In this document: in pieces, positions 31,840 to 42,176 of the stretch
Numbering within the stretch: the stretch's first letter is position 1
Layout: every line of letters begins with the position of its first letter
NCBI GenBank assembly: GCA_015501605.1
Contig: JADNRZ010000030.1
Coordinates: 62,001-126,000 of the forward strand
DNA length: 64,000 nt
Direction of reading: 5' to 3'
Source of the DNA: Panaeolus papilionaceus
Lineage: Eukaryota; Basidiomycota; Agaricomycetes; Agaricales
Program-made: the position numbers and the translations under genes
The notes under the pieces: generated by a model
The model's database searches: none
Told to the model about the DNA's origin: nothing
What the model saw: only the letters and a program-made list of their open reading frames with translations

Positions 31840-33120
31840 CTATGTAAAGCTAAGTCTGACCCACCCGCACTGACTGCGCTTGGAACCGGCCCCGCACTCT
31901 TCACAGCCTCACGTGCGGCCTTGTCGTGAGCGCTGAGCCGCGGAGGCAAGCACTACAGCGTCAGCATCAGCAAAAACCAACCTTGCAAAGGCCTGAAGGT
32001 CTTCAAGATTCCAAATCACGTACTCAAAACGCTCACCGAGACCTTTGAATATATGCGAATAAGGACATATCGTCACTTCCACCAAACGGCCCCGACTGGG
32101 AACGGTCATACAATGGGCAGGCTGTTCCCAACTCCTACTGCATCACTTGCTCTGGACTGTCACGTTTTCGAAGGATGACGTACAACTATCTCGGGTCAGC
32201 GGCACTGGAAACAACATTTTGTATATGAGTCCTGTTACTTCACAGCGCCCTACGCAATTATGCCATTGGGAGGCATGGAGATGGACAATTACAGTTATCT
32301 TCAGGCTGATAAGTGAACAGAATTAGCTATCGAGTCCCCATCATCAAGGCTCAATTCTCAGGCGATCTCAAGATGATCTTCCCTCGAATAATTGTCGTGT
32401 AACGGTTTCGAGTCAACATTTTCAGTCGTACATCTTTCTTAAAATGACCGTGAGATCGCTCAACAGGCAAGGCAGTTGTTCAATGGCTCCTTTTTTCTCG
32501 TGGGCGGTATACAGATCACACACTTTCAGAACATGTATAGTCTTGTGATCTAATGACTTGATCGCAGCTGCGGAAATTGTATTAGCATCATTCAATCCCC
32601 GCTGTAACGACGGCAGTGAAAGGAGTTGTATCAGACCTGTAATCATGTGTAATAGGTTTTCTGAACTGTGTGTTGCTTGAGTTTGAGGTGAAATGACAGT
32701 ACTTCAAATTTTTTTGTTTCTACAGTCGCGTCCAAGGTTAAGTGTCGTCCTATGAGATTCAGAAGCAGACCCCTTGCACTTGAACACCGAGAAACAAGTA
32801 GCCTTGAATAGACCAGTCTCAAGGTATACCTTCGCCCGAAATATCCATTGACACATTAATTGTCGTGGGTCTATATCTGTCAACACCAATCAGCGCTCCT
32901 CGACAAGGTGACATTCAAACGTTCGTGCACTGGTTGAACTGATACGTATCCACACCTTGGGAGCTAGTGCCCCTTTTGCGCATTGATGAGTAGCAGAAAG
33001 TAGATAAGTAGCAGTTTCATGCCTGTTCTTACCGATTATTTTCATGAACCACCCATCCTTCACCCCCTCTGTTATTATATTCATCTGACCTGACGCAAGC
33101 TCTATAGTTTTTCATCCAGA
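31840..33120 (-). other. Scattered minus-strand frames, no assembled gene
   Basis: Frames at 31909-32109 (F-E-Y-V-I-W-N-L-E-D-L-Q-A-F-A-R-L), 32422-32646 (L-I-Q-L-L-S-L-P-S-L-Q-R-G-L) and 32704-32889 (C-Q-W-I-F-R-A-K-V-Y-L-E-T-G-L-F-K) look coding by composition. They are not joined by convincing splice sites and match no family I know. They may be remnants of one gene. Confidence 0.25.
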
Positions 33121-33159
33121 TATACTTTTTCGAGCCTAAGACGAGAGCACACGAGCGCA

Positions 33160-36100
33160 ATGAGTATGACAACAGAGATCGTCGTGCCCCAATTTGGCAA
33201 TACATTGGGTGCATTACTCCTTGGTGGTACTCTTGCCACAGCGTAAGTTCCAAATGTCTCCTTCCTCAGCCTTCAAAGTTGCTGAATGCCAACCCGGACA
33301 GATTATGGGGCGTAACATGTATTCAAATTTACAACTATTATATGGACGTGAATAAGGACCCTCCATGGCTCAAATTTTTGGTAGGACTTCCCCGAAACAT
33401 GTCATGAAAGGCTGTAATTGACCGTGTTTGCTATCAGGTAGCTATGCTATGGTAGGTGCTACAGCTGTACAACTATCATGAGTTACGCTGTGACAGCGCT
33501 CATTGCGTACAGGGTGTTGGACACGTTTAATGAGGCCCTGATAATACACGCTCTGTACTCACTGTAAACCCGGCGGAGGGGTTAATAACCCCTTTGAAAT
33601 CTGCATGGGTCCTCCCGTAAAAGGGGGTATTCCATCATCTGAAGGAGGTATGCCAAATATGGCAACTCATGTTGAAGGTGTTTAAATCGCACTTACAGAG
33701 GGTTATAGTCGCTTTTGCAAGGAATTTAAAACCTCAATTAGAACCCTTTGAAAGGGGTTTATAACCCTCTTCAGAACCCCTGAAAAAAGGAGGAAATTCT
33801 GCCCCGTTTTTGAAACACAAAAACTCCGTGTTTAGGGGGTTTTCCCTCTAGTCAAGTGCTATTATAACCCTTTTGGCTGGGGATTTTCTCAACGATATAT
33901 GCATAATAAAATAATTAAAATATATTGAATCTATAGAAAAATACATGCAGGTCTGAACTAAATATATAATCAATTGATAATCTACATAACCAGAGGTAAC
34001 AGGGAAAAGTGACAGCTCCGTGCCAAAATGCAAGTCCTGGTTAAAATAAAGTCCTCATGAGTAGGGAAGTCAATGGTATGGGTGACCCGGACAGGTTATG
34101 GGTCGGGTTGGGCGCGGGTACAGGTACAAGTCAGCCTCGGCGTTTCCGTGAGCTTCAAAACAGGCCCAAGAGCGCCCGAAACGGCCCAGAATTGAGCAAG
34201 ATATGCTCGAAATACGAAAGGCTTCGTATTTCGAGCATATCTTGCTCAAAAATTATCCGTTTTGGATGTTCTTGGGCTCGTTTTGTACGGAAAACCCGCG
34301 CGTACACGGGTAGGGTACGCCACGGGTCCGGGTCCGGGTCAGCGATTTCGTACCTGAGGGTTACCCGTGATGTTCCCTACCAGTAGCAGAGGTGAGTGAT
34401 AGTAGAAAAACTATCGATGCAGAAGAAGGGCTCACCATGACCTGAATGCATCCTTTTTATCCATCCCCCTCCCTCTGCTTGACGACTGTGGCAGAGCAAC
34501 ATACATAATTAAAACAGGGCGAAAATAGGTCATGAAGTTTGAGATACATACCTTGAATGAGTCAGCTTGCAGCCATTGCCTTGTACACGTGTTACTCCAT
34601 AAATTGAAGTGAACCAAGGTATATGATCAATACGAATAGGTGATGGTTGAAGGAGATGATGGTGGGCGGGAGGGGAGAGAGTCAAATGGCAAGAATGAGC
34701 GTTGAACGAAGTTCAACCAGAGGTCACATGTTTGTCCAAACACACCTCGGCATCACCCGTTATTTGTACCTGAATCTTGTTTTTTTTCACTAAGTCCACT
34801 TGTCTGGCATGTCTGTCAGCAGTCGCTTTCATACAGCATTAGAGTTTTTGATTTAAATTTTATTATAAGCGGGTGTTGTACCAATTATTAGAACTACCTT
34901 GTCGAGAGGCTTCTTAAATATGATTTCATGAAAGGGGACATAAACCCCTCTCAGAAGGGGTTTTCTATGGTTCTGACATTCTTAGAAAAATCATCACAGA
35001 ATATCTCGAAAGCTAAAGTAAAAAACCCCTCTGTAAGGAGTTTTCATAAAACCCAAATATGACAACCACACCTCAGAGGGGATATTAATCACACATAAAA
35101 AAAACCCCTTTGAAAGGGGGTTTGACAAAACCCTAAATACGAAGACCGCACCTCAGAGGGGGTGTTGATCATGAGTAAAAAAACCCCATTCCGCCGGAGG
35201 GGTTTTCACTCCTTCATTAGGGGGTATGAACAAACCCCCTAAAAAACCTCTCTTTTTACCTCCTCCCAGTGGGGGTTTTCTCCCCTGTACAATTCAAAGG
35301 GGTTAATACCCCCCGAATTGGGCTCACAGTGACTACTACGCGGTTCTCAACTATGTCAACCCCAAGGCCCTGTTGAAGCCGGTTTGGTGCGTTGAAACTA
35401 ACTATTTTGAGATCTCATTATAACAATTGGGACCAGGAGTGTAATTGTAGGTCTCTTCTCATTTCCTCCCAAGCCCTGTGCTTTGATCGGGGGCTGTTAC
35501 GGGAGCGTTAAGTGGAATTTCGCATTTTACTCACTGATCACAACAACGATATTTGGACCAACCCATAGATATACGTGGGCATGACCGTGCGTCTTTCTCT
35601 ATTCTTCGTCCCTCTCCGCATAACTTATCAATAACCTTGTGTAGGCGGTATCCAATTACGTGATCAGAGCCATGTTCTTGACGCGGGTGTATCGATGTAC
35701 GTGATCCAGATTAGCGCCGAGTCTCATGCCCTAACCAAGTACACAGTGAGCAAGAAGAACCTATGGGTGGTAGGAGGAATTGTTCGTGCTCTGTTTGATC
35801 TTTGTATTCTTTGTATGGACACAGTCTGACTATACATTTTAACTGCAGTTAGCACTTTCGACGGCTGATCTTGGTTCGTCATCAATTCGAAATCTATAAT
35901 CCTTCGCAAACATGGACTAATGACTTGTTGCCACATAATTGGCGCTCACAGTTATCACCCTGAGTGCGTTATTTGTGCACTGTAGTCAGATTGAGCTTAC
36001 TTTATAGATCAAAATTTACAGCAATCTCCATCAAAGCGTAAGAAGGTACCTCCGTCTCCCACAGAAAAGTCTGATAGCGTTTTTCAGATTCAACTTCAGC

Positions 36101-37046
36101 TCGTTTGTTGAACTCAACAATATCTCCGTAAGTGTGGGACTCAAGAAATTGAGTCGCAGATCGCTTCTAACGCACATTACCAGGCTCTCATATATACCAG
36201 CTTTGGGTCTGGCACAGGTGCCGACTTGTGCCTTGCCCTTGTTCTACTTTACCTCTTGTACAGGAGTAGAACTGGGTTCAAAAAGTATCGTGCTTCGATA
36301 TTCCCGCTCCTGATAGGCGATGGTTAACTAGTCTTCATACAGAACCAACAGCCTTATTCGAGTACTTATGATGTACACCGTTAACACAGGCATGATTGTT
36401 GCGTAAGTAAACCCTCGCCATTGTTCATAGTTCGAATTTCAAGCGCTGGTCTAACCGTAATGTAGTGTTGATGCAGCGTTGGGTGTTATCGCCTATGCCG
36501 CAATGCCGCACAACTTCATATTTCTCGGTGAGACCATTGTCATCTACTTAGGTTGCCAATCTCACCACCGCGATATTATACAGGCTTTTATCTCCTCTCG
36601 AGTAAATGTAAGCATGCGTAAAGCGGCGATAGAAGCTCACTAATATGGCCTTGGATACCTAAAGTATACGTAAACGCTTATATCGCTATGTGGGTACCTA
36701 TTCGACTCGTTTGGTGAACGCAGTCCTAACTATCCGCGTTCTTCCAGGCTGAACGCTCGAAAGTCTTTACGAAACGATCGCGATGAGTTAATTTCCTTCA
36801 AGCTCACGAACGTGACTAGCAATCCAATCGCGGCCTCGCCATTCAGACAACGCGACACAAAGGCGACCATGGTGGAAGAGGTGCGTGGATCAATGCAACA
36901 CTGGTCGACGATTATTTAAAATGGCCTAATTTCCATTCTGCCTTTTTCTTCGCTCATAGGGCAGCAGAGCAGACACGGGCAAGACAGCCGTCACAATCAC
37001 GACGCTGGTCGAACAGCATCATGATCAAGACGCAGCCTCCGTTTGA
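33160..37046 (+). CDS. Fungal 7-TM protein, DUF6534-like, with one very long intron
   Basis: ATG at 33160 starts M-S-M-T-T-E-I-V-V-P, then L-G-A-L-L-L-G-G, the usual opening of DUF6534 proteins. Exon 3 is a 14-nt micro-exon (V-A-M-L-W). Exon 4 ends A-L-Y-S-L at 33563 and the frame resumes with D-Y-Y-A-V-L-N-Y-V at 35330, across a 1766-nt intron of repeats. Later exons give A-L-I-Y-T-S-F-G-S-G-T-G-A-D, R-S-R-T-G-F-K-K, T-N-S-L-I-R-V-L-M-M-Y-T-V-N-T-G, the signature M-P-H-N-F-I-F-L-G-F-Y-L-L and Y-V-N-A-Y-I-A-M-L-N-A-R. The hydrophilic tail ends at TGA 37044-37046. About 13 exons are needed, all with GT..AG ends. The exon following 35455 (W-S-L-L) was not resolved completely. Function is unknown for this family. 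Confidence 0.7.
34061..34380. mobile_element. 320-bp fold-back MITE nested in the long intron
   Basis: Starts GTAGGGAA and ends TTCCCTAC; both halves are complementary through most of their length (GGCCCAAGA and AAACGG words recur inverted). The centre is a perfect 27-bp stem (34192-34218 with 34223-34249) around a 4-base loop. No clear target duplication was found. Confidence 0.65.
35022..35190 (+). repeat. Two tandem copies of an ~82-bp unit
   Basis: Both units share ACCCC, an interrupted palindrome, AAAACCC, GACAACCACACCTCAGAGGGG (GAAGACCGCACCTCAGAGGG in unit 2) and an A-rich end. They are part of the repeat-filled intron. Confidence 0.6.
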
Positions 37047-37208
37047 TGAACACGCTTATTGGCCAATCGCCGGAGCAGGACACGAAAATATATCACGACC
37101 TATTATATGCCTTTTCACAAGATTGGTTTCTATACTCTTAATTTGGGGGGTATGAGCCATGAAGTAGTACAGCACATCTTCATCCGTAAAAAATAGTACC
37201 TAACTAAT

Positions 37209-38523
37209 TTATTTTGTACGCACAACTCGGGCAGATCTAAACTTCCTCCGAATGTACGTTATCACGCGCTTACGGAAGGTTAAGTGCGGAGCGACAGGTT
37301 CACTCAGCCAAGGCATTTCCGATGGTTCTACGTCGGGACAATCAGGTGCTGGGCCAAATTCGATACAATCCTCAGTAAGAGCTTGAAGAATGTAATCTGC
37401 ATCTGTTTTGTCTCGTTTCAACCTCGATAGAAGCTCTGGATTGTTTTGGGTTTCTTCTTGTGCGAGCTCATCGTCGAGAGCCCGGATTCTGTGCTCAGTT
37501 GCAGCAATGCGATCCATTAAATACTGGTAGACGTGTGTCGCGAATGGCCCGAGTCGATAATGGTACGACCCCGAGAAGGCGGTAAAGGGAGGGCCTGATG
37601 TAGACTGATAAGACCATGATGGATGTATGCCGTCCAAGATGCTCAATGCCGATTCCTGGGTATTAGCAAACCGAAATGCAAGATCCGTAGTTGGTCCAAA
37701 CACCTCCTATTTTAGCGCCTGTCAATGGAAAACTATGAAGATTCGAGTCTCTGACCTTGAAGTGTTCATCTTTAAGCTCTTGAAACCGATTCTCCGCACT
37801 ACATACTTGCTCAGGCAGCCATAGAGTATCCCACATTGTGGTAATCACTCCAGTCCAAGTTGTTCCGCCAGGTGGGCCAACAAGCGCTTTGATGAGGTCG
37901 AGTGTCTTTTTTTGACTTCCAGAGAACCGTTTATCTGTGATACGATGGAGATAGAATATGCTATAGATAGCACATCCCGACCTGCATCACAGCATTTAAA
38001 TTCAAAACTTTTGCCCCTAATAAAAGAGCTTAAAAACTCACAAATGAGCTACCATAAACTCCTGTAACATTCTTATTGTCCTATGTTCTGACAATTTGGT
38101 GTCCCCCAGTCCCGGAGTGTCCAGAATATAAATAGAACAAGGCCAGTTACTATAAGGTTGGTCGTCATAGCTTGCGTTGACGACCTTGTAAAGCACAACC
38201 TCTTGCGTTACACTTTCCAATGAGTTCCCGGAGATGCCGAGTTGTGTGTCTCCACTGAGACGCTCTAGAAACTATTAGGAAGTTAGTTAGATTCGAGTAG
38301 GTTCGAGGGATGTGGTGGCTTGCGACATGCGTTGCTCTTTCCAGAACCTGTTAATCCTAAAAGTCTGCAAAGCACGTTTGAGCGGGCTGAGCACGTCTTC
38401 AAACTCGTAGTTGAATCAGACTCACAGGAAAATCTTTGGGAGTTTATGTCCTTCTAATGAAACCTTTGCTGCACGTTGGAGAGATACAGGTCCAGAAACG
38501 ATTAAACGCCTATACCCCTCCAT
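37209..38523 (-). CDS. AIG1-like P-loop GTPase, second intact copy with a GC-AG intron
   Basis: Five exons (38523-38426, 38364-38331, 38271-38042, 37981-37756, 37706-37209) sum to 1086 nt, 361 residues, in the same intron phases as the gene at 30518. The P-loop is L-L-G-L-T-G-S-G-K-S-N, G3 is D-T-P-G-L-G-D, and the shared G-S-Q-K-K-T-L-D-L, T-T-M-W-D-T-L-W and N-T-Q-E-S-A-L-S-I-L blocks follow. The C-terminal half is a charged helix and a basic tail (R-K-R-V-I-T-Y-I-R-R-K-F-R). To keep the frame, intron 2 must start with GCATGT where the paralogue has GTATGT. The two proteins have diverged strongly, so the duplication is older than the one that made the relics. It ends 272 bases from the oxidase gene. 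Confidence 0.78.
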
Positions 38524-38795
38524 AAGTGGTGGAGGGAGGATAAAAGGTACGCCACAGTGTTCGAAAGGATTACATCCTCGTGTCAAGCCGTTTACATACA
38601 CCAACAAGAGAGCACCGCCTTCCAGTCCTCTGCGTGCCGTAACCCGATTGACAAATACACTGGTATTCTGTCCGTATTACGGTGTGTGATGCAAATTAAT
38701 GAATGTACAAAAGTTGGATAATACGACGTTGTAACTATATGTGAATGTCCGTGTTAAAATAATGAGTCCAAATAAAGTCCAAGATGTAAGTCAAA

Positions 38796-41433
38796 CTAGA
38801 ACGAGGGATGCGTCTGAGGCGATGAATGCGACGGGGGTTGGTATGTCGTATTTGGGTGGGGGTCCAAATTGGACGATGATCCTACATTCACGTTCGAATA
38901 AGGGTCGTACGGCTCCTGTGGAGTTCTCATGTATGGATCGACCATACTGCTCGTCGCAGAATGCATCGAATCCCTGAATCCCTGGCCGGGGACGTCATCC
39001 TTATACGCACCATAGAACGGCCCACCCAGCGCAGGGCTACTTGTACGCCATTCACCCTCCCCATAAGGTCCTTTAGTGGGTGGAACGAGAGCGACGTCTG
39101 AGCCGTTGTGTCCATGACCCCACGGTACTGTGTGTTGCGGAGGGCCGCCTGCGAGATCGATGCGCTCAAATTTGGCTGTATTAGTGCCCCTCGATGCGGC
39201 ATTCCTGCGACGAACCATAACGATGGCGATAGCAGCTATAGCTAGCAGCAGTGCCGCTCCACCGGCGATCCCAGCAATAAGTGGAACCTTGCTGGTGCTC
39301 TTTTCGGAGTCGTTACCGTTACCAGTGGGGGTATTTGTACCACCAGAGCTTCCATTCGAACCTCCTTGAACGTTATCCAGGCGCACACTGTCAGGCAGAG
39401 GGCTTGGAGGAGAGGTGGGTTGCTTCCCAACAACTCCATTACCGACGATAACGTAGGTAGAGTTACTGGGGACTTCGTGAATGTTAACGAAGAGAAGAGC
39501 GGGTCCTGGTTGGAAGAGGTTGGGATTCTGAGGAAGCTGGGAAACGTGAAGAGTGATGGAAGAGTCCTTGTTGACCGTGTAGGTGTTGTTTAGTTGAAGG
39601 AATCGTTGACCCATTTGCATAGCATGCGTGCTGAATCCACCACGAACGAGGACGACAGTGGCTGAATCAGCTGCATCATTGGCGGAACCATTATAGGACG
39701 AGCTTGGGATCGTGATGTTGAAATAGTCTCCTCCATAAGTGAGTGTGGTAGGAATGTTTTGCGGTGAGGGGCGAAGGGGAGCGGAGAAGTAGTAAGGGAA
39801 GAACACCTCTGCGCGGTACTCCGTAGGGAACAAAGTCTGAAGATCGACATCGGGATTAGGGTTCGATCCTGCAACGAGAACCGAGCCATCCGGGAGAAGT
39901 ACAGCAGTAGAGTGATAAAGTCGAGGAATCTTCGATGCGGTCAGGTTATCCTGGGACCAGCGTTGGCCCTGAGGGGCAGTAGGGTCGTAGTACGCCGGCG
40001 TCAAAACGGGTCCAGCTGCGAGTGAAACGCCGAATGGCATCTGATCGACGGGAGTGTCGGGGGTGCCAGACGCCGAATAACCCGCCGTACCAAATTGACC
40101 TCCGTTTAGCAAAAGGTATTTACCAGTGGGCAGGGCGATGAACTGGCCCATGGTTCTTCCGACTCCTGGCATGTCATCATCCTGAACATACACCGGTTCT
40201 GAGCCGTCCTGAGGCTCTGGAGTTATGCGCTGACAGTCTTTAGAGGCGGGATAGGTCCATGTATCATGACGAGGACGCCCATAGTCTCCCCACCATTCAT
40301 CCTGCATGTCAGATCCCCCACAAAAGATCATTGTGGGCTCGTAGTTATTCTTCGGGGTGAGAGGTAACATTGCCGTCGCACCAGAAGCGGGATATACACG
40401 AATAACTCCATTGGGCATCGGTGGTAATGGCGTCTCCTGATTTGCGTTAAAGTCCCAAAGAACTGGAAAAAATTATCATTCGACGGGGGGGCATAGTTGG
40501 TTCAGCACAGTGAACATACCTGTTGAGAGATTTGCTTGTAGGAACATCCTCCCCGACGGCATGAGGTAAGTATGCGCATAGGCATTCAAACCAGAAGTTT
40601 GCGTCATGAAATCCAAGTTCTGAGGTTCTCCGTCGCGAGCAGGGAAGAATTCAAATGTTGGTTCAGCTTGACCATTCGACGTTGTTGGGTCGACATTAGG
40701 AAGGTTACGATTAATATAACCACCAGTGACAAATCCACCGATAATGACGATTTCTCCGTCCCCGGTTGGCTCGACGGCAGAGTACCATCGGAAACGCTTC
40801 ATCCCGAGTACTGTTGGGTCATCGAACCACGCACAGTCACCATTGTTAAGGTCGTCTGCGATCGTGCATGGTTTGATGACGCGGATTGCCTTGCGTCCAT
40901 CAAAGTCTTGATATGTGGAATCCCAAGCACCTGTTTGACCATCTGGATTCTTCGTCGAACCATGAGCCTGTGCTGGCCCGACTGCATCATTCCCACCGAA
41001 TGTCACGAATGAGCCATTTGGCAGATGCATTCCAGATGCGCAGAAAGAATTCGTTCTAATGTCTTGAACGACTGCGGTTCGCTGTTGAATGTCCCTGACG
41101 ACGGAAAAAATGATGAGTGACTTGGAGGCTCAAATGATCGCAGATTGATCACGCACCACACAGCTCCCCATGCTGGATGTCCTTTAACTTGAGCCGCATT
41201 GGCTTCAGCTTTGTCGAGGATATATACACTGTGTTCATTTCCTAGGAACATCTGGAGGAAATTTTAATAGATTAGCTTCGTTTTTCCCATGCCGACATTT
41301 CGCTGAAACTGACCATAAGTGCGCTGACGGGTGTTGTCCCTCCATCCTCAAAAGCGTTTGGTGACACAGCACCAGTCGATAACGCCTGTAAGCCCAAGGC
41401 AACTAGCCCAGCTAATAACGAATTTCGACGCAT
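38796..41433 (-). CDS. Copper radical oxidase, glyoxal-oxidase type, membrane-anchored
   Basis: Four exons (41433-41314, 41251-41157, 41094-40520, 40462-38796) give 818 residues. An N-terminal signal peptide (L-L-A-G-L-V-A-L-G-L-Q-A-L-S) is followed by the seven-bladed galactose-oxidase fold. Landmarks are F-C-A-S-G-M-H-L-P-N-G (the Cys of the Tyr-Cys cofactor), R-W-Y-S-A-V-E-P (candidate ligand Tyr), Y-H-S-T-A-V-L-L-P-D-G-S-V-L-V-A-G-S-N-P (Tyr and His ligands) and G-F-S-T-H-A-M-Q-M-G-Q-R (final His ligand). After the catalytic part come a Gly/Ser/Thr linker, one membrane helix (A-G-I-A-G-G-A-A-L-L-L-A-I-A) and R-R-R, then a 110-residue cytoplasmic Pro/Gly-rich tail. The enzyme would oxidise simple aldehydes with release of H2O2 at the cell surface, as in lignocellulose-degrading fungi. 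No break was seen. Confidence 0.9.
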
Positions 41434-42176
41434 CTACTATCCCGAGTCGGGGAAAAAGCTCTAATGAAAAGAAGCGGAAGGGAAAGAATGGTGAGGGTAT
41501 ATGGCAAAAGCAGAACAAACTCCACCGTTGGTATTTGACAGACTTTAGGCCACATCTGTCCGCATCTATCCGCCGAACGGCAAGGACTGCAGGTGTGCAA
41601 GGCTGTGGCATTATAAATAGAACACGTCCGTGTTGAACGTTATACGGTAGTTCAAGGTTGCGACGTGTTTGACTGGTAGTCATCGGTATCCGATCTATTT
41701 TTAAACCCGCAGTAAGTAACAGACTGAACAGCCGATAAAGGAAGTGATAAGATAAGATGAAGAGATGTGCTCCTCGTCCGTTTCTTGCTTCTCTTCATTT
41801 TTTGTGTGTTCAGAGCAACAAGTCATATCATCGGGCTTGGATATTGTTTGTTATCACCCTATAAGGTCTTGATTCACGTACACCTCACCATCACTTAATT
41901 TCCCAGATGAACTTCATGGTATTGATTACCCCTTTGACGTATCAAGGGCCCAACTTGGCAGAAGCACTCATCAGATCTTGGTGATGTAAGAGACGCCCAT
42001 CAGGAAAAACCAAAAAGTAAGATGAATTGAAAGGAAACAAGGTATTAATACTACGAAAACAGATGACGAGGTATCGTCAAACTAAAGGGTAGGTGACATC
42101 AGAAACATTGGTCGTGTATGACGTGTCATAATTACGCAAAAGACATTAGCAGTGGGACAGCTATCGTTGAAGGTGT
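41434..42176. other. Intergenic: upstream of the oxidase, downstream of the transporter
   Basis: No protein-like frame. Holds the promoter of the oxidase gene and the 3' region of the transporter gene; no clear TATA box was identified. Confidence 0.5.

Larger units (their letters stand above)
33564..35329. mobile_element. 1.77 kb repeat-filled insertion acting as an intron
   Basis: The block starts GTAAACCCGGCGGAGGGGTT and ends GGGCTCACAG. Its ends are loosely complementary (AGGGGTTAATAACCCCTTTGA against the complement of CAAAGGGGTTAATACCCCCC). It is filled with short palindromes of the CCCCTTTGAAAGGGG kind, and CTCAC stands at both borders (33558-33562, 35323-35327), a possible 5-bp target duplication. 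No transposase is visible. Because the junction has GT and AG and the frame is kept, it should be removed by splicing. Confidence 0.5.
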
